Source of the DNA: Sordaria brevicollis
Lineage: Eukaryota > Ascomycota > Sordariomycetes > Sordariales > Sordariaceae
DNA: 64,000 bases
Assembly: GCA_033439795.1 (NCBI GenBank)
Contig: JAUTDP010000004.1
Span: forward strand, 496,001 to 560,000
Reading direction: 5' to 3'
Below, piece after piece: positions 12,075-23,260 of this stretch (positions within the stretch are counted from its first letter, which is position 1; each line of letters opens with the position of its first letter). The notes under the pieces were generated by a model. The model was not told the origin of the DNA, did not search any database, and worked only from the letters and a program-made list of their open reading frames with translations. The position numbers and the translations under genes were made by a program.

Positions 12075-12829
12075 GGCCTAGTGGGCTTTACAAGTCTCAA
12101 GTTCATAGCATGCGCGACATCGTCATCCGAGACCTGATCCATTCTCTCGAAAGTTCGAGGGATTTGATAACAGATTACAGCGAGTTTTCCGCGACCTATT
12201 GCAACGACTGGAGGGATGCCTAAATAGTTTCCTTTTACATGATTCATTACCTGACAGTTGCTGACCCTCCCTGCATGACTCGTCCTGCTTCACGCAGGAG
12301 TTGGGAGCGTCAATACAGGAGGGGGCATGCAAGTTCATGAGGTTAGAGTAAACAATGCATTAAATCTTAGACTATAGCCGTTGCTGTTATTTTCTTTCTC
12401 TACTTTGCTCGTAGTTGACGAAGTGGATTCTCATATTCTCGACCACGGATTGTACACCACGTAGACTTTGGTCCAGTTTTCCGCCCTTCTTTTCCATCAT
12501 CAACCCTAAGAGAGTCTGAAGTACATGCTAGGACCTGTTTATCACAGACCCATGTTCACAGCTTACTATGAGATTCGCGGGGATCAGTCCTTACTTGAAG
12601 TCTTGAAGTGACATCTTGTTCATGCAGATCCCAAGATTTTGATGTCCGAAGATCAAGTCACTGACAGCAACAACCAGATTCACGTTCCCAACAACCTGAC
12701 GAGCAACACCAATGAACATTCACATTGGCTTAAACCAGAAGCTGAACAGGAGGCTGTTCATGTTTCCTTCACCTTCCTTACCGGAAAGGTTCGAGACGGT
12801 CTGCCGAAGGTTTGGTGTGATGTCGAGAG
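12075..12829. other. Intergenic region between P2 and P3
   Basis: 3' flank of P2 and upstream flank of P3. I see no gene. An 85-codon frame at 12639-12896 overlaps the P3 TATA box and is unlikely to be translated. Confidence 0.4.
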
Positions 12830-12838
12830 TATAAAAAG
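12830..12838 (+). promoter_or_regulatory. TATA box of P3
   Basis: TATAAAAAG, followed by a pyrimidine-rich stretch (CTCCTTCTCACC) and then about 300 bp of leader before the P3 start codon. Confidence 0.5.
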
Positions 12839-13162
12839 TCCTCCTTCTCACCTTTCTGCTTCCTTTCCGAAACTTTTCTTTCCCCATCGTACATAGATCT
12901 CTCACACTCGACCTCGAACGATCGACCTCGAACACTCGAACGCAATAACGCAACCACAAGCGTACACCGCAAACGAGTACAACAGTCGATATCGACACCT
13001 GATCACTCGTCTACCTTACCACACTAGTCGTCGACCGTCGACCTACCTGTCTTGACAACCATTCATCTTCGAGCATTCGGCGATCCGGACTGTAACCGCG
13101 TAGATATACACCTGTATCAAACCTCTAGTGTACAGTTTATCGATCTTCTTTGAGTCGAAAAA

Positions 13163-14661
13163 ATGGAAAACGCATTCAACGCCGATCACAAGCTTATCGG
13201 CTTCGTTCCTTTTATGAACAAAGCTATGAGGGAACGGAACCCTAACATGAAGAGCATGTGGGAGATCATTCGTACGTCTATTCTCTCTGCTATACGCAAG
13301 ACGCTGCACTCGGTAGACTCCGGCTAACAAATGTGTTTCAACAGTCTTTATCCAAGAGAACCTCCGTTTACCTGCCAGTGCCGAGTTTGAGGGCGTTGCG
13401 GTCGTCAGGGACCTCGAGTCCATCCGCAACAAGATCAAGTGGCCCGCCGATCACGACCACTTCGCGCGTTGGGCCTACGAGTACCTCCGTTTTGCCCACG
13501 AGATTGGCGCCTCCGAGCAGGCCATCAAGGCCATTGCCCACACCAAGCCAAACGTCCGTACCGATGCCCTGGATGGCATTAATGCCCACGAGCTGGCCAT
13601 GACTCGTAAGGTCAACAAGGGCGACCAGGTCGCGGACCGCACCTACGTCCCGCGTATGCGGTCGGAGGCCGAGTTCTGGGTCCATGACAAGATCCTGACC
13701 GACTATACCAAGAAGACTGTCCCTCAGACCGCTCGTTACGATGTCCCGATCATGGCCCACGACGAGGCCTTCTACATCAAGCAGATGGTGGAGGCCATGG
13801 TCGACCTGAACGGCCCCAAGGATGGAAGCGAAGCGCAGATTGACACAGTCAGGAAGATGTCGATGACCGTTGCCCAGCATCTCGCTTGGCACCTCCTCGT
13901 AAGTCAACCCTCCCGATCCTCAACATGGAAACAAACTGATAACCCGTCAAGATTGAGTCCCACCATGCTCAGTCGCCGCCGGGACGAGGAAATTCAGAGA
14001 AATTACATGGGGCTCATACGATCTGTGGCGGACTATTGGGTACAAGACGAGATCGCCCGATCTCGCAAAACGTACAACACTACCGAGGCGGAGACTAGAA
14101 ACGTCAACCGCACCCCCCTACCTGAGGGAGTACGCCCATTGGTATGAGCGCTGGACCGACATGCTCAAGCTGATGAGGGTACCTCTACGTATACATCTCA
14201 CTACTTGCCTCATCCTCTTGCACAGATTCGCTAACAACCGAAACAGAAGTCGAAGGCTGCCGTCGTCGATCTGACCATTACCCCCTATGCCAAGCGTTTT
14301 GCAAGCGATCCTGCTTGGGAACTCTCGGTAAGTGTCATACTCCGCGCAGCAACCGAAAAGGATAGTTACTAACAACCGCACAGCGCAAGGAACACAACGC
14401 GAGAGACAACAACGCTCGTGCCAGAAGGGAAAGGGAGAGACGTGCTTCTGTTGCTGTTCAGCAGCAGTTCCAGTCCAGGTTCAGCAGCAGGCCCTCGGAC
14501 AGCAGCAGAGCCAACAGGGCCAAGCCACTGGAGAGGGTCAAGCTTAGGGCTCGGGGCAAGCTCGGGCTATTCCTAAGGGCCAGGCTTATGGCCAGATGCA
14601 GGGCTACAACGCCGGCCAGGCTCACAGCTCCGGTTATGGTAATGGCTCGGAAAAGCACTAA
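13163..14661 (+). pseudogene. P3: array-family pseudogene with internal insertion
   Basis: Exon 1 (13163-13271) and exon 2 (13345-13898) are intact and encode a typical core (FIQENL, FARWAYEYL, SEAEFWVHDKIL). After the donor at 13899 and acceptor at 13951, exon 3 starts normally (IESHHAQ). It is then interrupted at about 13970-14118 by a stretch resembling the middle of exon 2 of a P4-like gene (YMGLIRSVADYWVQDEIARS). The insert changes the frame. The end of exon 3 (YLREYAHWYERWTDML), exon 4 (14247-14327, 81 nt) and the last exon (from 14384) then follow. A one-base slip in a CAG run near 14460 shifts the frame again. In the restored tail frame a TAG at 14545-14547 precedes 38 open codons. 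This is a non-functional copy produced by ectopic copying. Confidence 0.75.
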
Positions 14662-16407
14662 AGCCCTTGGCTAGGGTGACTGAGAGCACAATTTGCGGCC
14701 GACTGTACTGACAAGGGTGAGCGGAGTTAGAGGCTGGCAACGTTGATAGAAGGGATGAATGTCTCGAGCAATGGGTTGGTTGAAGATGTTCGTTACGGGA
14801 TGTATCACGAATGTTCAAGTCACAGAGGTAGCAAAGATAGGATTATTGTGGTCGGGGAGGCTCCTCAGTCCACTCAAGTTCCCTTTTCTAGAGTGGACAG
14901 GAAGGAAGTCTCATGAACTAGGTCTGACAAGGAGGGAATTTTCAGACGAGGAATGGCAACATGGACTGGTAGATGCTCATCAAGTAAGGTAGTCTAATGT
15001 AGATATATTGGAGTTCAAACAGACAAAACTCAGGAGATGTCACCTCATCATGAGTTGTGAGGCGTGAGCAACATGTGAGCTGTAAATGGGACCAAGACAC
15101 TCGACAATTCGACCCCCATATCACCACCCAAAAACCCCGAGAAACCTTCAGAACCGTTTGCAAAGAGCTGTTTCCTCAATCCAGAAAGTTTCTGTGGTTC
15201 GAACTCGACTGGAACCTTCCTCAATCGCAACCCAAATCTGGGAACCTTCTGGTCGAAATTTGGCAAATTTCAAGACCCACCTTTTTTGCCCTGCCGCCAT
15301 ACTCCCATTCACACGCTTGTTCTTTCCCGCCTAGTCGGTTCCTCGACCTCGCTCCTGCTTTTTGCAACTTTTGCAACCCAACCTCAGGGAAGAAGTCCAG
15401 GAAATAATTTTCCACTTTTTACCTCCCATCACCCGAAACCGCGCTTTCGTAATCGCACATCACAAATCGCAACACGACCATCTTGCGATCGACTTCTCAC
15501 CCCGCGATTCGCGCCAAACTTTCCTTCGACTCGCGCGCGCCGAGCATCTTTTCTTTATTTGCGCCCGCGCATCTTTTAGACTGACAGTGACAAGCGATAA
15601 ACAAACTTTCTCTTTAGCGACGCCACAACCCTGCGATCGACTTCCCACTGTCGCTCAGCGCGGAAATCTGCCTGTCGCCCCGCGCGCGCAAACTACCCTA
15701 CATAACCATTTCGCTCCAGAGCCGCGCCAACACCTCTCAACCAACACTGCTACCTGATAGCCAGCCTTTTCCCCCACAACCTTCCGCGCCGAGAGCGTCG
15801 AAATCTATTTGCCCGGCCATCGCTTGGGCGACCAGTCGTCAGCCGATTTCGAGCTTCCTTCATCTACTTTTCACCAAAGCGCATAGTCCAACAACAAGAA
15901 GCCGGCCGCAGCCAGGTGTTTGAGCGACTACTCACAACCTAAACCCATCTGCGCCTTCCATCGCCCGCACTTGATTCAACTTTATCGATCAACCGTGGCC
16001 GTTCAACCCCTTCAGCATACGATCGACTTTTTGGTCGATAGCGCGAACATTACCGCCAGCCCGCGCAGACGTAGCCAACATAAGTCCGTTCTTTGCGGCC
16101 ACTAGCAACATCTTCCGCTGGCCCTTCGCCATTTGCGCTCGACACCGAGACATCCCTTTGCCATCCACCGCCCGATTGCCTCAGGCGGCGCAAGAACATC
16201 AGACCTCGGCCGCTCCGAACATAAGAGCCCAGTGACAGCCCAAAAGGCGACCGATGAATACCACCACCATACGCGCGACCATAAAATAGCTGTCACCCCA
16301 GGTCACGCCTGATCCATCCGAGTTCGGGCTACATTCCTCTTTTCTTCTAGACATCTGCTGAAACGTCGCGATATACACAACAACACCACCACAATACATC
16401 GATCACC
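14662..16407. other. Intergenic region, long upstream region of P4
   Basis: About 1.75 kb with no recognised gene. From 15,280 onward it is CT-rich with many TCGC and GCGC steps, as in promoters and leaders of the other paralogs. Open frames here overlap on both strands and lack conserved features. Confidence 0.4.
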
Positions 16408-17662
16408 ATGAATTCACCGGAGCCCTTGCGGGACTTCGTTCCGTTCCTCAAAAACCTCCATGCAACACAACAGTTCGACATCCTTGATGATTACTGGACC
16501 ATCATCCGTAGGTTCCCTCTTCCAGATATGACCACCTTCCTGCCATAGACACTTTGGTTTCCTGAACAGACTGCTAACGTACTGCTCCTGACAGTTTACA
16601 TCCAGGACAATTTGGTTGACCTAGATGGTGACGTCGTAGAACTGGATGATCTTCGACAATGGAATGACGATTTTGACGGTTTCGCTAGGAGGGCCTACGA
16701 CTGGCTCTTGCTCCATCACGAATGCGGATCGAGCGAAGCAGCAATCCGACACATCGCCAACACCAGGCCCTATATGGAAAGGGCTACAAGGGACCTAGCC
16801 ACCCATGAGCTGTCTCAAGCCAGAAAGCCAGTTAGGCGTGCGGGTGAAGTGATTCACCGAGAGTATCGGGGCCTCATCAGGTCCGTAGCCGACTTTTGGG
16901 TGCAAGACACTCTTGCCCAATCTCGCAGGACTTATGCAACCAGTGCAGAGGAGACCGGTGACCTGCGGCGCTCCCCGCATGATCAGCGCAATATGGTCAG
17001 GAGGATGATTGAAGCCATCAAAGACATGAGTGAGAAGCAGGACGGGAAGGAATTCCAGGTAAACCAGATCAAAACTACGTCCCACCACGTCTTCGAGAAT
17101 GTGGCCTGGCAGCTCTGGGTAAGTAGTTCGCTAAAGTTGACTGTTGATAGATGCAAGACTAACCAGAAGATCCATGTTTTAGGTGGAGGCGGTTAAGGCC
17201 CAAGACGGGCACCCTGACGTCCACCCCTGGGCAACGAGCTTCTACAGGAGTCGATATGCCTCGCTCGAGGAGCGCTGGGAGGCTTTGATCAACCTCATGA
17301 AGGTGAGTCAAGGGCTAGAACAATATCAATGGAGTCATTGAGGTTCGTGTTGCTAACTACCCATCTCACCTCCTAGAAATCCAAGGCTGCGGCAGCCAAT
17401 GTGCTCCTTGCTCCGATCGTCAAGCGATTCGCCAATGATCCCCAGGGAGAGTTGTCGGTAAGTATACGTAGCATACTCCGGATATTGCCCTCCACCCCAG
17501 TATACTGACTGGTAGCACCTATAGACCAAGCGGAGCAATGCCAATACAAATGGCAACAGAGCAACCGCGATGGCACAGCAGAAGGCTGCTGCCCAAAATG
17601 CGAATCACAATCAGCCCATCGCAGCTCCTCTTGCCCCCAATCAGCAAAGTCCTGCTCCTTAG
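16408..17662 (+). CDS. P4: array-family protein, 320 aa to first stop
   Basis: The most regular five-exon member: exons 16408-16507, 16595-17118 (524 nt), 17183-17302 (120 nt), 17377-17457 (81 nt) and 17525-17662. All junctions are GT-AG, with CTAAC or CTGAC branch sites. The core reads LYIQDNLVD, FARRAYDWLLLHHECGSSEAAI, SVADFWVQDTLAQSRRTY, MVRRMIEAIKDMSEKQDG and FENVAWQLW. Exon 3 encodes HPWATSFYRSRY and EERWEALINLMK. Exon 4 encodes KSKAAAANVLLAPIVKRFA. Exon 5 opens with TKRSNANTNGN. The frame closes with TAG at 17660-17662 in the context PAP-stop-DGQAN and then stays open for 66 more codons to 17863. A degraded copy of its 3' part lies at 19218-20228. Function unknown. Confidence 0.83.
17660..17662 (+). 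other. Recurrent amber codon of P4
   Basis: TAG in the context CCT-TAG-GAT. The 66 codons after it continue the same style of sequence (DGQANDLGGGEIGD onward). Exon 5 upstream contains no GT that could serve as a donor except one 12 bases before the TAG, so it cannot be removed by a normal intron inside this exon. Confidence 0.6.
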
Positions 17663-17863
17663 GATGGACAGGCTAATGATTTGGGAGGTGGTGAAATTGG
17701 AGATAACAACCATGCTCTTCAAGGCCAACCTCATCCGGCGGGCGTATTCATGAATCCGATTCACATGCACAACAATCCGGCAGCGGTGTTTCTCCCGAAC
17801 ATGAATATATCATTGGCCGAGTATGCCAGCGCGGCCCTAGAGAACCAAGGAGAACAGCGCTAG
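17663..17863 (+). CDS. P4 downstream in-frame extension, 66 codons
   Basis: This open segment directly follows the P4 amber codon in the same frame and ends at TAG 17861-17863. The encoded sequence (for example GVFMNPIHMHNNPAAVFLPN) is also present in the P5 fragment near 19,705-19,780, so it was part of an ancestral longer tail. Whether it is translated is unknown. Confidence 0.4.
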   Translation, partial: DGQANDLGGGEIGDNNHALQGQPHPAGVFMNPIHMHNNPAAVFLPNMNISLAEYASAALENQGEQR

Positions 17864-18418
17864 TTTCCTTCCACTGAATATTCCGCCGCCACCACCAGTG
17901 CCTCAAAACAAAAACGGTCACGTCCATGGCCAGTCACACCCAAACATACCGACCGCGAACTATATGGCCAACACGCCATATGGGGCCAACCCGTAGGTGC
18001 CAAGGGAACCCCGCCACCTTCCATTAATCCAAACCCCGGGTCGTAAGATGGACAGGGCAACCGCGTGGAAGGTGGCCAGGTTGGAGTCTTTGTCCGGGGA
18101 AGCGCCGGCGGCCAGCAGGCGTCCCTAAGCGGAGTTCAAACTCCGGTGTCTGGGCTTCAAAACCGATTTCAGATCGGCCTGGGATTGAACGAGGTTGCCG
18201 GTGGCCAGTTGTTTCCAACAGATGAGAGGTAGAGAAAGCATAGAAGCTGGTTCCAATACAAAGCTGTGGAGTACTGGTAATAATTTAATGGTTACAAAAG
18301 AAAACAAATGGGTTTATCTACAGAGATTCATTGTTTGTCAATGCCACTCGTTATCGTAACTAGAGGTAGTTCATTCTCATAGTCATGCCTGCACGTTGTG
18401 AAAGTCATAATTTGTCAT
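17864..18418. other. Degraded region downstream of P4
   Basis: About 550 bp with no intact gene. Short Pro/Asn-rich stretches near 17,870-18,120 look like a decayed continuation of the P4 tail. Confidence 0.35.
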
Positions 18419-18830
18419 GAGCTTGACTTACCGCACCGGGGTCATTGTCCTCATGCACCCTTTTTGACTTCGCGCACCCTTTTTTACATGTAATGAAACT
18501 ATCGTCGTCTTGCAATGTAAGAAACCGTTCTCCAAGCGAAATCGAAATCATCGCCAAAACCTTTTGATAAATGTCCTATTAAAAATGCTTTTTTTATTAA
18601 TTCAATAGACGTATACGTTTTATATACTACTTCTCAATAGAAATATTAACCTTAGGACCTCAATAGGTATCTAGAAGGAAAGGCCGTTACGTTGTAAACT
18701 TTTGGTTGTGAAAGTTTGGAACGTTTTACCAATGGAATTTACCTTCAAAAACAAGTGGTCCGTGCGCAGGGTGCATGAAGTCAAAAAAGGGTGCATGAGG
18801 ACAATGACCCCGGTGCGGTAAGTTAAGCTC
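18419..18830. mobile_element. 412-bp inverted-repeat element (MITE-like)
   Basis: The left end GAGCTTGACTTACCGCACCG and the inverted right end GAGCTTAACTTACCGCACCG begin terminal inverted repeats of about 47 bp that differ at only a few positions. The element is flanked by an 8-bp direct repeat, TTTGTCAT, at 18411-18418 and 18831-18838. The centre is AT-rich and non-coding. An 8-bp duplication fits hAT or Mutator-like families; I cannot assign it further. Confidence 0.85.
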
Positions 18831-18838
18831 TTTGTCAT

Positions 18839-19217
18839 AGAGTGTAGTGACTTTAGGAGGTATGTGAGTTGGTGCCATGGCTCAATATGTGACTCAACAA
18901 AATGGATTTGGGATTCAGGTCTTGAGGGCTGGCAACACATGCAGGAACTGAAGTGAGTAAGTCTCCAATTGCTGCGTGGTATATAATTGTTGGGGCCCCT
19001 GGACTGATACAGACAATGTTACATACATTACCTCTATGAACAAAGAGCACCTGCAGTTAGAGGTATCGATCAACCGCGTGCTAGGAGTATATTAGAGAAT
19101 TTGAACCCGCCACCCCAAGATAGCTGTGCACGGCACACACACGGCACCGAGACCACCTCAGAGAGTCGGTGAGCACCAGGGCAGGAGAAGAGGCATCTTG
19201 ACGGGACTCATAGACTG
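18839..19217. other. Spacer before P5
   Basis: About 380 bp without a recognisable gene or repeat. Confidence 0.4.
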
Positions 19218-20228
19218 ACCAAGCGGAGCAACGCAAACACAAATGGCAACAGAGCAGCCACGATTGCACAGCAGAAGGCTGCTGCCCAGAATGCCAATAA
19301 TTATCAGCCCATTTGCAGCTGCTCCTGCGCCAGAAACCCAGGAGCGACTTCCAGGAAACGGTGGCAACTTCGCTGCAATTGCCGCAGGTCCAAATGTCAA
19401 CGACCATCTGCTAATTCCCAATCCGGAGGTGCGGGTAATTTAACCCCAGGATGATCTAAGGATGGACGAGCCGACATCTTGCACCCAACCAACAAAGTCC
19501 TGCTCCCTAGGATGGACAGGCTAATGATTTGGGAGGTGTTGAAATTGGAGAACCCGCTGGGGGAAACCCTAACATGGCTAGATCATACGACAACGAGGCT
19601 GCTCACGGCCAAGCCCCTCCGGCTATAGAGGTAAATATGGGTAATCAACGCGGCGGACTATGGCGCCCATGTGCAGATCGACAACCAGGGGCAGGATTTT
19701 CCGGCGGGCGCATTCATGAATCCGTTAATCATGCATAACGATCCGGGAGCGGTCTTCCTCCCGAACTTGAACATGTCATTGGCCGACTATGCGGACTGGA
19801 GATCCAACGGATTGCTGCCGAAGGTCCTTTTTGCCCAGAATGCTATATAGAAAGACGTTAACCAATTCTATGAGGCCGGCCAGAACCAGCACCCAGATGG
19901 ACAGAATATGGGGCAGTTCAACTATGGTGTCCAGAGCTTGGGAGGAGATGGCACAGTGGCGGCCAGTGCCACCTACGCCGCCCAAGCTCCGGCTGGAGAG
20001 AAGCGTAAGGGAGACCATTCGGATCATAGCAGTGAGCACAGCGAGGAGAGCGAGGAGAGCCAGGAGAGCGAGCAACCCAGGCATGCTGAGCAACTCGAAG
20101 CTCAGTGTGCGGCCATAACGGAGGCCAAAGTCCGTAGCAGGATTAGCCCGGATTCTCTCGATGACCTCCCAGACACCGAGGAGGAGATTTTTGATGCAGA
20201 CGCGAAGGATCCGTGCGAGAATATGTAA
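19218..20228 (+). pseudogene. P5: 3' fragment, duplicate of the P4 tail
   Basis: It starts with the first codons of family exon 5 (TKRSNANTNGNRA), closely similar to P4 exon 5, but has no exons 1 to 4. Small indels and a TAA near 19,441 break the frame. A TAG at 19508-19510 lies in the same DNA context as the P4 amber codon (CCTAGGATGGACAGG). Beyond it, 19,700-20,228 preserves a longer tail than P4 does: FMNPLIMHNDPGAVFLPN, one more TAG near 19,848, and then an open stretch with the basic GEKRKGDH followed by Ser/Glu repeats, ending in TAA. It shows what the full ancestral tail looked like. Confidence 0.65.
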
Positions 20229-20384
20229 ATGCAGAGGTAGGTGTAACCGTCGTTAGACGCATGCGTGAATACCTCTAGGCAAGTCTGTAAGCATGTCGTG
20301 AGTGATTCTATGCACGTGGCTATCTCGAGGTGTATATATCCTACTACGACTATTCTACACCATTTCTACCTAGGTACATCCCAA

Positions 20385-20764
20385 CAGCGGTGGAAACAAG
20401 TCAGATACGCTTGGCAAATACAAACAGATACAAACAAACAGTCAGTCAGATTTGACTTTCTAGATATCTGACCAGATCAGATCTAACCTCAGATTTGAAC
20501 TGAATATCTGCCCGCCTTCTTAGCAACCCGGCAGAATTTTTTTTGGTAATTAAATTGGCCAGCATTTCTTCCGGGGGTCCCCCGGCGGCCTGGCCCGGAG
20601 GCCCCGGACTTCGGAGGGGTAGAGGGGTTAGGGTTAAAAATGGCCTTAGGATATTTGCAAATATCTGCAAACAGATTAAATCAAATCAGATTTGACCTTC
20701 GATTTAACCCACTCAATCAGATTTGAGGCCAGATCTGATTTGGACTGACTTGTTTCCACCGCTG
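20385..20764. mobile_element. 380-bp hAT-like MITE
   Basis: Perfect terminal inverted repeats CAGCGGTGGAAACAAGTCAG, flanked by the 8-bp target duplication CATCCCAA (20377-20384 and 20765-20772). The interior has many ATCAGATTTG-type inverted motifs, a GC-rich palindromic block near 20,570-20,610, and a GGGGTTAGGGTTA telomere-like stretch. There is no coding capacity. The TIR start CAG and the 8-bp duplication are typical of hAT elements. Confidence 0.92.
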
Positions 20765-20804
20765 CATCCCAATACTCTTAGCACATCACAACAAAACCAT
20801 GCCA

Positions 20805-21262
20805 GGGTCTCATCCGTTTCCAAGCGGACTTCTGGGTACACGATACAGTCGCCCGTTCACTACCTCTAGGTTATCATGGAACTATTCCGCAACCCCTCAG
20901 TCCTCCAGGAACATTCGCCGCACCCCTAACGACGAAGTCAACATGGTCAGGGGAATGTTTGATGCAATTCAGGATATGACAGATATCAAGGATGGCAAAG
21001 ACCATCAACTGAACCAGCTGAGGACAACGACGCACCATGTTACGGAGAATGTCGCGTGGCAGCTTTGGGTAAGTCAACAGTTAATCAACGCCCGATTTAA
21101 TCACATAGTTGGATGCGGCTAACCATGGTACCCGTCCCCAGGAGGAGGCCAAGAAAACCCACGCAGGTCGGCCAGATGTCCTTCCATGGACCACCAGCTT
21201 TTACCGCAAACCATATGACTCTCTCCAAGAGCGGTGGGAGGATTTGATTGATTCAATGAAGG
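20805..21262 (+). pseudogene. P6: fragment of family exons 2 and 3
   Basis: This piece begins inside exon 2 (ADFWVHDTVARS) with frame damage. It recovers at 20,930 (NMVRGMFDAIQDMTDIKDGK to FENVAWQLW-like) and has a GTAAGT donor at 21,069. It continues in exon 3 (RPDVLPWTTSFYRKPYDSLQERW), ending at a GTAGGG donor. Exon 1 and the 3' half are missing. It is closest to P4. Confidence 0.65.
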
Positions 21263-21485
21263 TAGGGCAATCCACAGATTCATTTGTGGGGAAAGCTGGA
21301 CCGGTCTACCCGACTTTGGGTGTGATAAACGTCCAATTCCCAGTGTCTCTCCATCTTTTGGGTACAATGTCACATCTTTCCTTCCCTAGGTCTATTTGGA
21401 CGTTACTATATACACCACACCCATCCAGTAATACCTCTCTCGCGATAAACTTGCTGGAGCTATCCGCAGAACACCCCAGGACCAA

Positions 21486-22632
21486 ATGGGGCATGGTCCG
21501 AAGGATGACGGAGGCCATGCTACCTCTAGACATGTGGGATGTCCGGGATGGAAAGACCCATCACTGCCATCAGCCGAACAGGCTGAAGGCATCTTCCCAC
21601 CACGTGTTCGAGAATTAAGCGTGGCAGTCATTGGTAAGTCGACCTCCCAATTTCTCGGCGTGTTGTACAACTGTACCTGGGTAGTGGTAGCTAACGCTTA
21701 GATTCGTGTCCAGATTGAACCTTGCAAACCGCAAGCAGGGAACACCGAGATGCCGCCATTTGCTACGAGCTTCATTAATAGGAGGTACGAGTCCTTGGAG
21801 GCTCGTTGGGAGGCCATGCTCCTGTTAATGCGAGTGAGTCAGCTTGTTTATTCTAGCTAAAGTCCACTTACATGACTCCACGTTACTAATACAGTCGCTA
21901 GAAGTCGAAAGGCGCCGCCGTAAACTTGCTGGTTGCGTCATACATCAAGAGGTTTGCCAACGACCCGCATGGGGAGGAGGAAGTGAGTCAGATTTCGCGA
22001 CTTTATGAGATAAAGGCCAACATATGGGCCCACGAAGCGAACCAACCATAAGCAGAATGCGAAACGTTCTGGCGCCAACCAGGCGCAAGCTCCAGCTCCT
22101 GCTCCCGAGGAAAAGGCAGCCGAGGCTGTGGACGCTCAAAGCCAGCAAGAGCTTGATGCCAATATGGGACCGCACCAGCGTTAGAAACAAGTCAAGTCAA
22201 GTCAAGTCGGCCTTCTCAACTTACTTGAGTGGGTCCAGCAAAATCTGTAATTTGATTACTTACTTACTTGGTAAGTTTTGTCAAGTCGGTGTGGAGCTTA
22301 TATAAAAATTCCGGACCCGGTACGGGCCGGCCTCGACCGGCCTCGCCGGGGGCCCCCGGAGGAAAAAACGGATCCTTTTCCTCACCTATAACCCTAACCC
22401 TAATAGAGGTCAAGTAAGCCAAGTAAGTCAAGTCGGGGTTTCAGACTTACTTGACAGGCTGGGACTCCTCGACTTGATTACTTACTTGGCTTACTTACTT
22501 GACTTGGACCCACCCAACTTGACTTGTCTCTAACGCTGGACCGCACAACGATGCCTTCAACAAGGGCGACGATGGAGCACCTCCAACACATTCCCCTAGA
22601 TTACATACAGGCCTTTCGACACTCCGATATAT
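21486..22632 (+). pseudogene. P7: 3' half of a family gene, split by a MITE
   Basis: It begins within exon 2 (MVRRMTEAM), which has a TAA where other copies read FENVAWQ. Then come a correct 120-nt exon 3 (21714-21833, MPPFATSFINRRYESLEARW), an 81-nt exon 4 (21902-21982, KSKGAAVNLLVASYIKRFA) and a short last exon from about 22,060 (NAKRSGANQAQAPAP). The last exon is interrupted at 22176-22538 by a MITE and resumes in frame after it (NDAFNKGDDGAPP) to TAA near 22,640. The 5' half is absent. Confidence 0.65.
22176..22538. mobile_element. 363-bp hAT-like MITE inside P7
   Basis: Terminal inverted repeats CAGCGTTAGAAACAAGTCAA (left) and the same with one G (right). It is flanked by the 8-bp duplication GACCGCAC at 22168-22175 and 22539-22546. 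The interior is built of AAGTCAAGT and ACTTACTTG motifs, a GC-rich palindromic block (GGGCCGGCCTCGACCGGCC) and CCCTAACCCTAA. Its TIR resembles that of the element at 20385, so the two belong to related families. Confidence 0.92.
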
Positions 22633-22779
22633 ACCTCTAAGGTAATCGATCAAGATTCCCGGCAACGTCGAACTACAGGCGCTGTTGCCCGCTCGCGCAA
22701 CACATACGTGACCACAGAGCAGAAGACCAGAGACTTCCGACGTTAGGTAAGTCCCCATATAACCATAGGGAGATAATAA

Positions 22780-23260
22780 AGCTGACGAGATATTCGAGGC
22801 TCTCAAGGACATGCGCCAGAAACAACCTGAAGATGTAAAAAAGTTTCAGGTGAACCAACTGAACAACCCTTCCGGGCCGGAAAAGTTTTCCAAGTTACCT
22901 AACCAGCTTACCTCGTCTTCCCGTCACGTATTTGTCATTGCCGACAAGGCGAACCACCATCACGTCCTCGCGGTCAAAGCTATGTCCGGCGCTGTTCTGG
23001 AAGAGGCCTGTTGAGCCGGCTCCTGAACCCCAAGGTGGCGATGGCGCCCCTTCTGCCAACAACGAGTATAAGCCCATGGCCGCTCCGGCTTTCCCTGATG
23101 TGCAGGTTGGCCCCGCTAACTACGCCAACTACAATAACGATGAATTCGCCGAAGCCGCTGTTCAGGTACACAGCCCGCCATATGTACCCCACGGGCTGAA
23201 CAGTTTCCTGTCACCAAACATTCCGCCGCCGAGGTTGGAGTACTCGCAAGTTTTCTGCGG
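22780..23260 (+). pseudogene. P8: chimeric fragment
   Basis: The left part resembles exon 2 of P4-type genes (EIFEALKDMRQKQPEDVKKF). After a junction near 22,930 it switches to P1-type sequence (DKANHHHVLAVKAMSGAVLE), almost identical to P1. It then joins a tail-like stretch (EPQGGDGAPSANNEYKPMAA and onward). Frames change between the parts. The pieces come from at least two different paralogs. Confidence 0.6.

Noticed and set aside
17525..17662. Removal of the P4 amber codon by an intron ending in TAG
   Set aside because: Exon 5 has only one GT before the TAG, 12 bases away, too short for an intron. Skipping from the previous donor would delete the conserved basic linker.
22380..22400. Telomere or chromosome end
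   Set aside because: Only two CCCTAA units are present, and they lie inside a MITE with clear ends and a target duplication.
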